Assembly: GCA_905480395.1 (NCBI GenBank)
Contig: CAJQQE010000008.1
Coordinates: 1-64,000 of the forward strand
DNA from: an uncultured Phycisphaerales bacterium
GTDB lineage: Bacteria; Planctomycetota; Phycisphaerae; Phycisphaerales; SM1A02
Length of the DNA: 64,000 bases
Direction: 5' to 3'
Part shown: positions 35,258 to 44,089 of the stretch, piece by piece
Layout of the letters: each line of letters starts with the position of its first letter
Numbering within the stretch: the first letter of the stretch is position 1
Made by a program: the position numbers and the translations under genes
The notes under the pieces: model-generated
Databases searched by the model: none
Seen by the model: only the letters and a program-made list of their open reading frames with translations
Told to the model about the DNA's origin: nothing

Positions 35258-36076
35258 TCAACCCATCGCGTCAATTGTCACCTTGGCCATCCCAAACGGA
35301 TCGACCCAACGTCGAGCGTCGATCACGGGGAGTCCTTCGAATCGAGCGGTTCGAGCGGTCATCAACAACACCTCTCCGTCGAGGCGGCCATCGACATCAC
35401 CGATCGGGACCCGCATCCCATCACGGGAAAGATCCGCCAGCCGGAGCGCCGAAATCCCCCTCCCCACCGCATCAAGACAATCCAGACCCGCGACGAGCCA
35501 GGCGGGCGGATCAATGCCAATTCCCAGGCCTTCGATCGAAGGACCGAGCGGCGGCTGAGCGGCGGTCACGGATTCATCCGTCTCGCCAGGGACAATCAAA
35601 CCGCCCGGGGTTCGGGCATTCAAAGCCATCACCGCAACGCCCCTCGGTGGCACTCCATGGTCAATCAACTGAACGCCGACTCGACTCGCCGCCGCGAGGA
35701 CCGCTTCGATCACGCTCTCATCGCCCACTCCCGGAAAGCGCGTGGAAACCGGTACGCGGCCGAGGTCGTCCGCCAGATCAATCGCCCCGAGCAGGGCGGA
35801 GACGGCATCATCAACCCGGGCGGAATCGGAGAGGCAGTCGGGATCGAGCCACGCATCCACACCTGTGATTTCCAATTCAAGTCGTCGAGCCGAGACGACA
35901 AGATCGCGCCGCCCCGATTGCCCGAGGTCGCCGGGTCGAGTCCCCTTCTGCCCCGCAGACACTTGGACGCCTGGAATACCCAGCCGACGAATCGCCTGCA
36001 GACCCTTGCGGGGATCTGAAGCCAGTGGGGCCAAGGTGATTCCGAGGCGAGGTCGGGGATCGGAGGAATCGGACAT
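35258..36076 (-). CDS. Xylose-isomerase-like TIM-barrel protein
   Basis: The 272-residue product has the sugar phosphate isomerase/epimerase pattern: a start RLGITLAPLASDPRKGLQAI, IPGVQVSAGQKGTRPGD, and LVVSARRLELEITGVDAW. Later barrel strands read LGLIVP-type segments and EGLPVIDARRW. The metal-binding His/Glu set of true isomerases is not obvious, so catalysis is uncertain. It lies between moaB and moaE on the opposite strand, convergent with moaB. No relationship to molybdopterin synthesis is evident. Confidence 0.65.
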   Translation of the reverse strand: MSDSSDPRPRLGITLAPLASDPRKGLQAIRRLGIPGVQVSAGQKGTRPGDLGQSGRRDLVVSARRLELEITGVDAWLDPDCLSDSARVDDAVSALLGAIDLADDLGRVPVSTRFPGVGDESVIEAVLAAASRVGVQLIDHGVPPRGVAVMALNARTPGGLIVPGETDESVTAAQPPLGPSIEGLGIGIDPPAWLVAGLDCLDAVGRGISALRLADLSRDGMRVPIGDVDGRLDGEVLLMTARTARFEGLPVIDARRWVDPFGMAKVTIDAMG

Positions 36077-36164
36077 CGTTCGTACCTTAGTCGCGAAGGT
36101 CGTCGCGGGTGATTGACTCCTTCCCGGTTCGCAATGCCGGGGCCAGTCGACCTACGATGCCCGG

Positions 36165-36659
36165 ATGCCCCGCAACGTCGACGAATATGATCAAGATCCC
36201 CAGACCTCGAAGATCCACGTGATCCACGTGAGCTTCGAGGATGGGCCACTGTCGCCCCGTGAGGATGTGGACCGGTCTAGCGCCGGTGGGGAGTGCCGGT
36301 TTCTCGGGCGAACGCGGCCGGAGGAACATCCCGACCATGGCCCATTGCAGTCGTTGGATTATGAAGTGCATCCAACCCTGGCGATGGCCATCCTGAAGAA
36401 GATCGCTGGCCAACTCGTCAGGAGTCATGATCTTGAGCATCTTTCAATCCGACATTCCACCGGTCAGGTTCCCGTGGGGTCAACGTGCGTCGAAATCATC
36501 GCCTCGGCACGGCATCGCGATGCGGCATTCGTGGCCTGCCGGGAAGCGATTGATCGTTTGAAAGTGGAGGCTCCGATCTGGAAGCGGGAATGTTGGTCCG
36601 ACGGACGAACTTGGTCCCCATCTTCGAGCCCAGTCAAGCCACCGGAGACCTCGAGATAA
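36165..36659 (+). CDS. moaE: Molybdopterin synthase catalytic subunit
   Basis: MoaE inserts sulfur from MoaD thiocarboxylate into precursor Z. The 164-residue product has the typical CRFLGRTRPEEH start region, LDYEVHPTLAMAIL, ISIRHSTGQVPVG, and the catalytic-loop signature SARHRDAAFVACREAIDRLK with APIWKRE, where Lys residues are active-site. A 15-residue C-terminal tail is extra. A MoaD gene is not adjacent. The stop codon overlaps the start of the downstream membrane protein gene (TAATG). Confidence 0.9.
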   Translation: MPRNVDEYDQDPQTSKIHVIHVSFEDGPLSPREDVDRSSAGGECRFLGRTRPEEHPDHGPLQSLDYEVHPTLAMAILKKIAGQLVRSHDLEHLSIRHSTGQVPVGSTCVEIIASARHRDAAFVACREAIDRLKVEAPIWKRECWSDGRTWSPSSSPVKPPETSR

Positions 36660-37240
36660 TGCAGCTACGACCACTGCTCGCCGCCGCTTGGTGGCTGGTG
36701 CTCACCGGCTGGGTCGCCGCCCTGATCGCCCCTGGTGCGGCCGCCATCAGCGCGTTCACCGCCCTCCCGGCGTTGGGCGTCGAGGTTCCGGCCTACGCGG
36801 CGTTCTTCGCCGATGATCCAGACGGCGCTGGACGACTGGCGGCAGGATTCGTGACCCACCCGATCTTTCTCGCCGCAGATCGAATTCAACTTGTGCTCGC
36901 CGGACTTGCCATCCTTGTGGTCTTCATCGGACGAGGTATCCCCGGCAGCGATGGAGGTACCGGCCGACGCCTGGCGAGCGGGTTGCCGCTGTTTTCCGCC
37001 CTCGGATGCCTTGCCTGTTACCTCGTATTCGTCGCACCGCCGCTGGCCATCAGCCTTGACGATTGGCGGGCGGCCGCGCTTGCCGACGACGCCGCGGCCG
37101 CCTCGACGGCCTACCAGATCTTCGATCCATTACATCGAAGCGCCGAACGACTCATGACCGGCACCCTCGCATCGCTTCTGGTGCTGATCGCCGTCTGTGG
37201 TTTTCAATCCACGGCCAAATCGAAAAAGGCGCCACGATGA
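36659..37240 (+). CDS. Four-helix membrane protein of unknown function
   Basis: The 193-residue protein has four predicted transmembrane segments at about 7-32, 62-88, 100-125 and 160-180, with short loops. The first loop is Ala/Asp-rich (FADDPDGAGR). No family is recognised; it resembles uncharacterised DUF4149-type proteins in size and topology only. It starts at a TAATG overlap with moaE and ends with an ATGA overlap with nth, so the three genes are translationally coupled. Confidence 0.7.
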   Translation: MQLRPLLAAAWWLVLTGWVAALIAPGAAAISAFTALPALGVEVPAYAAFFADDPDGAGRLAAGFVTHPIFLAADRIQLVLAGLAILVVFIGRGIPGSDGGTGRRLASGLPLFSALGCLACYLVFVAPPLAISLDDWRAAALADDAAAASTAYQIFDPLHRSAERLMTGTLASLLVLIAVCGFQSTAKSKKAPR

Positions 37241-37941
37241 AGATGCCTCCACCCGTGGGAGGTCCACGAAGCAAACGCGAATTTAGTCTTCCGAACCGAT
37301 CCGAAGACGACGTCCGCCGAGCCTCCAAAATTCTTTCCGCGCTTCGAAAACGCTATCCAGACGCCCACTGCGAATTAGACGCGTCGACCCCTCATGAGCT
37401 TCTGGTGGCGACGATTCTGAGCGCCCAAGCAACCGATGTTGGGGTCAACAAGGCGACGCCCGGTCTCTTCAAAGCGTTTCCGACGCCGGCGGACTATGCG
37501 CGAGCAACCCCCGCCGATATTGAGCCGCACGTGAAGACGCTCAATTTCTGGCGAAACAAGTCCAAGAGTGTCCACGGCTCGATGAGCCTTCTCGTCGAGC
37601 AACATGGCGGCGAGGTCCCGGACACCATGCCCGATCTGCTCGCGCTCCCAGGCGTCGCCCGGAAGACGGCCAACGTCGTCTTGGGCAATGCTTTCGCCAT
37701 CAATGTTGGCGTGGTCGTCGACACCCATGTCAGTCGGATCTCGCAACGATTCGGGCTCACCCAAGAGACCGATCCGAAGAAGATCGAACCGGATCTCATG
37801 GCCTTGTTTCCCCGTCCGGCGTGGTGCTTGTTGAGCCACCTGCTGATCTTCCATGGACGTCGCGCTTGCAAAGCCCGAGGCGCGACGTGTCGGGAAGATT
37901 CGATCTGCCGACGGTATTGCGGCAACGCCCGATCAGATTGA
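37237..37941 (+). CDS. nth: Endonuclease III (DNA N-glycosylase/AP lyase)
   Basis: Nth removes oxidised pyrimidines and cleaves the abasic site. The 234-residue product has HELLVATILSAQATD, the helix-hairpin-helix LPGVARKTANVVLGNAF with the catalytic Lys, and the catalytic Asp in VVDTHVSR. The C-terminal cysteines, however, read C-x6-C-x5-C-x3-C (CKARGATC then REDSIC then RRYC), whereas the usual 4Fe-4S loop is C-x6-C-x2-C-x5-C. Four cysteines remain, so a cluster is still possible, but the spacing is unusual. The ATG overlaps the upstream gene (ATGA). Confidence 0.92.
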   Translation: MKMPPPVGGPRSKREFSLPNRSEDDVRRASKILSALRKRYPDAHCELDASTPHELLVATILSAQATDVGVNKATPGLFKAFPTPADYARATPADIEPHVKTLNFWRNKSKSVHGSMSLLVEQHGGEVPDTMPDLLALPGVARKTANVVLGNAFAINVGVVVDTHVSRISQRFGLTQETDPKKIEPDLMALFPRPAWCLLSHLLIFHGRRACKARGATCREDSICRRYCGNARSD

Positions 37942-37973
37942 GCCCGCACCACTGGGCTCAGGCGAGTCGTTCA

Positions 37974-39539
37974 TCACCGCTCGGGCAATGGCGGTAGACC
38001 CCCGGCCTCCCGCATCGCTCCTTCGGTATCGGCGGCATCTTCGGGACGCACTCGTTGCACCAGGGCCTCATCGGCATCCGGATCTGGAATGACTTCCGCG
38101 GTTCCGATCCCCCCAAAAGCGCTGACGAAGGCGACCTGATCCCCCACCCGTGGTCGGAACAGCCATGCAACCGGCCCTTCCATGACGATGGAGCCGGTGG
38201 CCACCACTTGGCCTTCCTTGAACTCAAAGACATCCACGCCCTCGTCATGCCCCACCCAGACTCGATCCGCCGCAGACTCGAGGGTGTAGATTCGTCCACC
38301 GTTGGCGGGCGACCAGACGAACTCCGGAGCCCCGAGCGGGAGAATGGTGAGCACTTTTCCGTCATCGTCGATGGACACTTCTCCCCAACCCAGCGTGAGA
38401 CTCCGGGTGCCACGCGTCGTGGTCTGCAGGTCTTTATCGGAGAGTTTCATCGAACCACCGATTCGATAGAGCCAATTCCCCTCTTCGCTTCCGGCCAGTA
38501 CGCGACGACCATCGGTGATCGCCTGCACGACCCGACCGGGACTGCGCTCGACGGCTAAGAATTCATCGGCAGCGCCACCAGTATCTGACTTGTATCGATA
38601 GATCGCGCGCCCAAACGTTCCCGCGACCGCATAGTAATTCTCACGCAACATGGCGATATCTCGAGCACCCTTGATCGGTACGAACTGCGGCTCTACGAGA
38701 TGTCCGTCGTCATCGATCTTCCAGGTGACGAGTTCATCCTCGCCGACCGCCCACAACCGATCACCCAGTACCCGGGCCGCCCAGATCGCATACGGAAAAG
38801 TGCGGGCGTCGAGTTGCCGAACGTCCGGCCCCATCAGACCAACCGTGGTCGCCTTCTCGCCGCGAAGGATGAAGACGTAGGCGTCCTTCCACCCGATCCG
38901 ATCAGCGAGTTCGAGGGGAATCCGTTGTAAGTCACTCGCGGCGCCGAGATAGCGGCCATCTTCCATCGCAATCACTTGCCGGCCGTTGGTGATCAGCAAG
39001 CCCTCTGGCGCCTCGACCACCCGACCAAGTGCGGCATCGTCAGGGAGCTCCGAAAGCCACCCGCGATCCGGATCGTTCAGTGAGACCACACCCCCGCGGC
39101 CCGAAACCCAGATTTCACCAGCAGCTTCAGAAACAAGGACCGGCCGAATACCAAGCTCTTTCGCGGTCCAAGTCCGATCCGCGACCGGTCGTCGTGCATT
39201 CTGAAGGTTGAAACGAACCACCCGATCGTGGGAATAAACGGCGTACAGGAACCCGTCACCCGCCACCCGCATATCGCTGATCGAAGGAACCGTGCCAAAG
39301 ACTCCAACGTCGATGCTGCTGATCCGAAGCCCGTCGTCTGGATCGAGAATCTCAATCGCCGGACCGAAGGATTGGTACCACTCATCCTGATGAGTGAGCG
39401 CGATCCGCCGAGTACCGCCATGGTGATCCTGAATCTCCACGATCCGGGGCCGGAGATCAATGGTCTGGCGAGCGGAATATCCCGAGTCGCAGCCAATCTG
39501 AAGCCCACAAACCAACAGGAGACCCAAGACGCCATTCAT
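37974..39539 (-). CDS. Beta-propeller lipoprotein of unknown function
   Basis: With the ATG at 39539, preceded by GAGGCG six bases away, the product has 521 residues; a longer frame adds 32 residues without a ribosome site. A signal peptide (MNGVLGLLLVCGLQIGC) ends in a lipobox cysteine. The rest shows repeated four-strand blade-like motifs (GDGFLYAVYSHDRVVRF, ERIWVSGRGGVVSL, VRDRLWAVGEDELVTW, ADRVWVGHDEGVDVF), a WD/YVTN-type propeller. It is probably surface- or periplasm-exposed. It is convergent with nth and divergent from the TPR gene. Confidence 0.75.
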   Translation of the reverse strand: MNGVLGLLLVCGLQIGCDSGYSARQTIDLRPRIVEIQDHHGGTRRIALTHQDEWYQSFGPAIEILDPDDGLRISSIDVGVFGTVPSISDMRVAGDGFLYAVYSHDRVVRFNLQNARRPVADRTWTAKELGIRPVLVSEAAGEIWVSGRGGVVSLNDPDRGWLSELPDDAALGRVVEAPEGLLITNGRQVIAMEDGRYLGAASDLQRIPLELADRIGWKDAYVFILRGEKATTVGLMGPDVRQLDARTFPYAIWAARVLGDRLWAVGEDELVTWKIDDDGHLVEPQFVPIKGARDIAMLRENYYAVAGTFGRAIYRYKSDTGGAADEFLAVERSPGRVVQAITDGRRVLAGSEEGNWLYRIGGSMKLSDKDLQTTTRGTRSLTLGWGEVSIDDDGKVLTILPLGAPEFVWSPANGGRIYTLESAADRVWVGHDEGVDVFEFKEGQVVATGSIVMEGPVAWLFRPRVGDQVAFVSAFGGIGTAEVIPDPDADEALVQRVRPEDAADTEGAMREAGGLPPLPER

Positions 39540-39721
39540 CAGGCGCCTCGATCGAGCTCGAAAGGCCCAATCCAGGGCGGAGGCATCTCGTTGCCGATCG
39601 ACGGGAATAGAGCAATCTTCACGGAGTGGAGGCATGTTGGGAGCCTAGCGGGTCTTTCGGCTCGGCGACGTGAGCCTCGCCCCGAGTTGTATCCATCGCT
39701 ATTCCGACCGAGAATGCCCGC

Positions 39722-40042
39722 ATGACCCAACCCGACCGACTCACCCGACTCCTCGCCATGCTGGACGACGAGCCCGACGATCCGTTTTGCCTCTACGGCA
39801 TCGCTCAAGAACATGCCAATGCCGGGGATCACGAAACCGCGGTGTCGTGGTACGACAGAGCGATCGCCGTCGACCCTGACGATGGCTATCACTATTTCCA
39901 CAAAGCTCGCTCCCTGGAGTCGCTCCAACGCCTCGACGTCGCGATCGCGACCATCGATGCGGGGCTCGCCGCCGCTCGCCGAGGCGGAGACGCCCACGCA
40001 CTGGCCGAACTTGACGAGCTTCGTTCGGAACTCTCCGAATGA
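39722..40042 (+). CDS. TPR-repeat protein
   Basis: The 106-residue product contains two to three tetratricopeptide repeats: CLYGIAQEHANAGDHETAVSWYDRAIAVDPDDG is a clear TPR, followed by YHYFHKARSLESLQRLDVAIATIDAG. It is probably a protein-interaction module. The stop overlaps the recX start by four bases (ATGA). The coupling to recX is unusual but suggests co-translation. Confidence 0.85.
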   Translation: MTQPDRLTRLLAMLDDEPDDPFCLYGIAQEHANAGDHETAVSWYDRAIAVDPDDGYHYFHKARSLESLQRLDVAIATIDAGLAAARRGGDAHALAELDELRSELSE

Positions 40043-40785
40043 CCCGGCCCCGCCCTCACGGCACGGAACCCCTGCCGTCAGACCCGAGCGACCCTGATTC
40101 GACGAACGTCTCTCGCGTGACCGCGATCCGCGCGGCGGGGGATCAGCCGGGCCTCGTCGAGCTCGAAATTGACGGCGTCGTGGCCGGGGTTCTTCCCAAG
40201 GCGGATGTCGATCTCAACGAGATCACCGCCGGTCTGCCGTCCGATGATCCGCGGGTGGTCGAAGCCCGACAGGCGATCGAGATCAGAGCCACTCGCATGC
40301 TGGCACTCGATCTGCTCGCCAGACGCGGCCATGCCGCCGCCGAGTTACTCGCCAAACTCCGAAAGCGCGAGGTTTCCGTGCTGGTGGCAAGCCTGGTCAT
40401 CGAGGAAATGATCGAAGATGGATGGCTCGACGATGCCGCCTTTGCCCGAAGCCGAATCAGCAACTGGCGGGCAGAAGGAAAGAGCGAGGCACATTGCCGC
40501 CAACAACTGACCAAGGCGGGAGTCTCCGACGCGTTGATTACCACTTCGCTGCTCGAACCAGCGCTGATCGAGCAGGTGTCCTCCCCAGAGCAGGATGCTG
40601 CCAACGAATCACTGGTCCGCATTCGACGGTCGATTCAAGGGTCCGACGCGGCCTCCATCCGAAAGATCGCCGCCCGAATGGCTCGCCGTGGCTTCGAACT
40701 CGACACGATTCGGGTCGCCCTGCGACAATGCGAGCTTGATGATTCGATGCTCGACGAAGACTTTGATCCGGAGCCAGATGCATGA
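40039..40785 (+). CDS. recX: Regulatory protein RecX
   Basis: RecX inhibits RecA filament formation. The 248-residue product has tandem three-helix repeats typical of RecX: LDLLARRGHAAAELLAKLRKRE, EEMIEDGWLDDAAFARSRI, and RGFELDTIRVALRQ at the end. The N-terminal 60 residues contain an extra beta-rich segment (LVELEIDGVVAGVLPKADVD) which some RecX proteins have. It starts at an ATGA overlap with the TPR gene and ends at an ATGA overlap with the lipoprotein gene. recA is not in the window. Confidence 0.88.
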   Translation: MTRPRPHGTEPLPSDPSDPDSTNVSRVTAIRAAGDQPGLVELEIDGVVAGVLPKADVDLNEITAGLPSDDPRVVEARQAIEIRATRMLALDLLARRGHAAAELLAKLRKREVSVLVASLVIEEMIEDGWLDDAAFARSRISNWRAEGKSEAHCRQQLTKAGVSDALITTSLLEPALIEQVSSPEQDAANESLVRIRRSIQGSDAASIRKIAARMARRGFELDTIRVALRQCELDDSMLDEDFDPEPDA

Positions 40786-41444
40786 AGCCGAACCTCTCTT
40801 ATTCCCGTGACTCCTTGATGGCGATGGCCATCGCCATCCCTGCGTGGTCAACCGGTTGCGTTCCAGTCACCAACGGATTGCTTGGCGGACCTCCGCTTTC
40901 GGCACTCTCCGGAATCTCGCCTGAGAATGCGGCACCACAATCCTGGAGCCCCTCGCTCACCGGCGGCTTCGATCGATCAGCCTGGACCCGCTCGGAGGTT
41001 CAAATCCCCGTCGCCGAAGTTCAGCACAACCCCACGTATGCCGGTGATCCCATTGGCGGTGATCAGATGGTTGGACGAGTCGATGAAAACGGTGCCTTCC
41101 CCACCGTTGAAACCGCAACCAGCGTCGAGGTTGACGAACGTTTCGTCATCAAGTCTGCTTTGATCGCCCCCTTCATCGCCCTCGGCGACCTGGTCGCGTC
41201 GCCGATCCGGATGTGCATCGTGCCGCCATGGGCGATTCAGGCTGGCCCCGATGCCGAATGGTCGCTGTTGCCGCTCGATTCGAGTCAGGCAACCGCAACC
41301 CCAGAGGCCGCCGTCGCGCCAGCGTCGAAGACGCCACTGCCAAAGGCTGCCGCAACATCAAGTTCGGCAGTCGACGAGCCGAACAACCCGCACCCTTTCG
41401 AACGATCTGCGGATGCCGCCGACGAGACGGGGGCCGATCGATGA
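40782..41444 (+). CDS. Predicted lipoprotein of unknown function
   Basis: The 220-residue product starts MKPNLSYSRDSLMAMAIAIP with a lipobox-like WSTGC. The middle has KSALIAPFIALGDLVASPIRMCIVPP, a strongly hydrophobic stretch that may be a second membrane segment. The end is low-complexity Ala/Pro/Ser. I recognise no family. Overlaps at both ends (ATGA with recX and with the rhodanese gene) place it in a coupled chain. Confidence 0.65.
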   Translation: MKPNLSYSRDSLMAMAIAIPAWSTGCVPVTNGLLGGPPLSALSGISPENAAPQSWSPSLTGGFDRSAWTRSEVQIPVAEVQHNPTYAGDPIGGDQMVGRVDENGAFPTVETATSVEVDERFVIKSALIAPFIALGDLVASPIRMCIVPPWAIQAGPDAEWSLLPLDSSQATATPEAAVAPASKTPLPKAAATSSSAVDEPNNPHPFERSADAADETGADR

Positions 41445-41779
41445 GTACAGACCATCCCTGGGAAATCTCACCTCGATCGCTTCAGGAAGCGATGCAATCG
41501 GAGCGTCCGCCCACGGTCATCGACTGTCGTGAATCGTCGGAGGTCGCGGTGGCGGCCATCGCCGGCACGATCCACGTTCCGATGGGTGACACCAAATCGA
41601 GACTGCCCGAACTCGAGGAGTACGCAGACGACTTGGTCGTCGTGCACTGTCACCATGGCGTTCGGAGTCTTCAGGTCGTTTCATTCCTTCGCGAGTCTGG
41701 ATTCGAATCTGCGGTCTCGCTCGCGGGAGGCATCGACCGCTGGTCTGAAGAGATCGATCCAAACGTTCCGCGATATTGA
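41441..41779 (+). CDS. Rhodanese-like domain protein
   Basis: The 112-residue protein is a single rhodanese domain. VIDCRESSEVAVAAIAGTIHVPMGD is the first signature and VVHCHHGVRSLQVVSFLRESGF the active-site loop, with Cys in HCHHGVRS. It should transfer sulfane sulfur or act in sulfur relay. The start overlaps the upstream gene (ATGA). The stop falls 48 bases before the ATG taken for cdsA. Confidence 0.9.
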   Translation: MSTDHPWEISPRSLQEAMQSERPPTVIDCRESSEVAVAAIAGTIHVPMGDTKSRLPELEEYADDLVVVHCHHGVRSLQVVSFLRESGFESAVSLAGGIDRWSEEIDPNVPRY

Positions 41780-41826
41780 CCCACCGATGCCGCGGGAGTG
41801 CCGTGGCCGATCTTCAGGAAACGCCC

Positions 41827-42687
41827 ATGCTTCGACAGCGATTGATCACCGGACCGATTCTCATCGGTTCACTCTTCGCACTCGTTTGGCTCGATGATCG
41901 ATGCACCTTCCAAGATGGCGGCGGTGTGATTTTCGCCGGGCTCTTCATGATCTTGATTCCGCTGGCCGCGGCAGAGGCCGCCCGACTCAGCCGAGATTGC
42001 GGCGTCCGCGCTCCGACTCCTCTGACCATCATCGTCGCGTTGACGATGTTTCTCACTGGCGTGGCATCGCTCCTCGTTTCCGACCCGACGCTTGCGGCGG
42101 GAATCGCGATGTTCGGTCCGGCCATCGGCTTCGCCATCGCCGCGATCGGCCTTGCCAGTAGTCGGCGGATCGAGGGGGGATTCACGGGGGCGGCCACCAT
42201 CGCAGGCATCGCCATCTGGACTGGCCTGCTCCCGGTTTTCTGGCTCTTCGCGTTCCGAGACCACGGGGCGTGGCTGGCAGCAGGCCTCGTTCTGGTGGTG
42301 AAATCCGGAGATATCGGCGCCTATTTCACGGGATTGGCCGTGGGACGGCACAAACTCATTCCATGGCTCAGCCCCAAAAAGACCATCGAAGGCGGCATCG
42401 GAGGGCTTGTCTTCGGTGGACTGGCCGGCGGCGGCCTGGCGCTCCTGACCGCCGAGCAGCCGCCGAATATGTCCTTGTCGATGACCGCGGGCGTACTCGG
42501 CGGGGTTTCGCTCGCCTTGGTGGGCGGTCTCGGCGACCTTCTGGAGAGCCTGCTGAAGCGAGCCGCGGGTGCCAAGGACAGCGGGTCGGTACTGCCCGGC
42601 ATGGGCGGGATCCTCGATGTCCTCGATTCCCCCTTGGTGGCCGGACCAGTCGCCTGGTTGATCCTCCGGCTCGGAACCAGTGGCTAA
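41827..42687 (+). CDS. cdsA: Phosphatidate cytidylyltransferase
   Basis: CdsA makes CDP-diacylglycerol for phospholipid synthesis. The 286-residue polytopic protein has the CDS-family motif near the C-terminus, LLKRAAGAKDSGSVLPGMGG then ILDVLDSPL, and the upstream SPKKTIEGGIGGLVFGG. The ATG at 41827 has AGGA seven bases upstream and starts MLRQRLITGPILIGS, like other CdsA proteins; a TTG 17 codons earlier overlaps the rhodanese stop and is less likely. It closes the TPR, recX, lipoprotein, rhodanese chain. Confidence 0.92.
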   Translation: MLRQRLITGPILIGSLFALVWLDDRCTFQDGGGVIFAGLFMILIPLAAAEAARLSRDCGVRAPTPLTIIVALTMFLTGVASLLVSDPTLAAGIAMFGPAIGFAIAAIGLASSRRIEGGFTGAATIAGIAIWTGLLPVFWLFAFRDHGAWLAAGLVLVVKSGDIGAYFTGLAVGRHKLIPWLSPKKTIEGGIGGLVFGGLAGGGLALLTAEQPPNMSLSMTAGVLGGVSLALVGGLGDLLESLLKRAAGAKDSGSVLPGMGGILDVLDSPLVAGPVAWLILRLGTSG

Positions 42688-42768
42688 TTCTGATCGAAGC
42701 AAGCCGTTTGGCCATCACCTCTGGAATTCGCCGGGAATGTTCGGGCGAGGGCTGCTACCATCGTCGAG

Positions 42769-43515
42769 ATGACCATTACCGAAGACCTGATGTCGTTGTA
42801 TCGAGTGGACAGTCAATTGCGTGGCCTGCGAACGCGGGTCGAAAACGCACGCGAACTCGTGGCCATTCGGAAGCGAAAGTTACAGAAGCTGACTGCGGAC
42901 CACGACGAAACCGCGGCCCGGCTTCGGCAACTCCAGGCCCAACTCGCCAATCTCGAAGGCGAATCGACCGACTTCAAGATTCGAATCGAGAAGCTTCGCA
43001 TTGAGTTGAACGCCTCGACCAACGATAAGCAATATCGCGCCGTTCTCACCGAGATGAAATCACTCGAGTCGCTTCGCGACGAGATTGAGACGACGCAGCT
43101 GGGCGAAATGGAACGCATCGAGACCACGCGAGCCGAGACCACCTCGAAGGAGGAAGCGGTCGCCAACCAAACACGGATGTGCGAGGTCGCGGGTACCGAA
43201 TACACCGAGTGCGAGACCGCGGTCGGTGAACGACTCGAAGAACTCGAGCAAGAACGTGTCACGGCGGCGGGACGCGTTCCCGACAAAATTCTGGTGGTGT
43301 TTGAGGAAGTCGCCGAGCTCACCGATGGCGAAACGCTCGCATCGGTCATCGAACTCAGCAAGAAAGATCGCGACTACACCTGCGGATCCTGTCACGTCAC
43401 GCTCCCCTACCACCTTGTCGTGAATCTGCACTCGAGTGGCACGGGCGTCCAGCAGTGCCCCAACTGCAACCGCATTCTCCATCTCGAGGTTGAAGGCGCG
43501 GAAGCTGAGGTCTGA
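42769..43515 (+). CDS. C4-type zinc-ribbon protein with long coiled coil
   Basis: The 248-residue product has a long heptad coiled coil (about 8-165) and a C-terminal zinc ribbon with CGSC and CPNC. This is the architecture of the bacterial zinc-ribbon family (COG1579, CT398-like), linked in Chlamydia to flagellar/secretion and sigma-54 contacts. It may be a nucleic-acid or protein scaffold. It stands 81 bases after cdsA. Confidence 0.88.
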   Translation: MTITEDLMSLYRVDSQLRGLRTRVENARELVAIRKRKLQKLTADHDETAARLRQLQAQLANLEGESTDFKIRIEKLRIELNASTNDKQYRAVLTEMKSLESLRDEIETTQLGEMERIETTRAETTSKEEAVANQTRMCEVAGTEYTECETAVGERLEELEQERVTAAGRVPDKILVVFEEVAELTDGETLASVIELSKKDRDYTCGSCHVTLPYHLVVNLHSSGTGVQQCPNCNRILHLEVEGAEAEV

Positions 43516-43636
43516 ACCCACGGTTTCTACCGGCTCGGTCATCGAGAACGGTCAACAAAAAGATTGACGACGTGAGCGACCGATCATGAATAATGAGTTG
43601 GCGATCGTGCTTGCGTGGGATTGCGAGCCTTCGTGA

Positions 43637-44089
43637 TCAGGCATATCCAAGTTGATCAAGATCATCTTCGTCGAGGCCGAAGTGATGGCCAAGCTCATGC
43701 AGCAAGGTGATGCGGATCTCCTCACGAATGAGATCGACGCCGCCACCCTCCAGATCTTCGCCATCCGGTGCGGCCGCCCGCCACGGCGTCCATCCTCCGG
43801 CACACGCGACAATCCCCTCGCGAAAAATGTGAATCATCGGCAGATCCACTTCTCCAGGTTCGACGGTCCGCTCGGTCATCATTGGCCCCGAGTGCAGACC
43901 ACAGATTTCGTCCGACAATTCGGACGGGACACCGAGTTCCATGAGCATCTCCGGCGAAGGTTGATCGTCCACGACCACCGGTTTTTCATCGAGCAGCTGC
44001 ATCAATCGCGGCGGAAGTTCGGCGACGATTTCATCGACGAGATCATCGAATCGCTGACGATCCTCCGGACTCATCGAATGATCCTTCAT
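43637..44089 (-). CDS. Zincin-like metallopeptidase (DUF1025 family)
   Basis: The 150-residue protein has the zincin motif HELGHHFGLDEDDLDQLGY near the C-terminus, with His-Glu-x2-His and the downstream acidic ligand. The N-terminal region DLVDEIVAELPPRLMQLLDE is typical of the family. The ATG at 44089 overlaps the pyrD stop (ATGA); an ATG five codons in has AAGGA eight bases upstream and may be the true start. Family members are small cytoplasmic proteins of unknown substrate. Confidence 0.88.
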   Translation of the reverse strand: MKDHSMSPEDRQRFDDLVDEIVAELPPRLMQLLDEKPVVVDDQPSPEMLMELGVPSELSDEICGLHSGPMMTERTVEPGEVDLPMIHIFREGIVACAGGWTPWRAAAPDGEDLEGGGVDLIREEIRITLLHELGHHFGLDEDDLDQLGYA

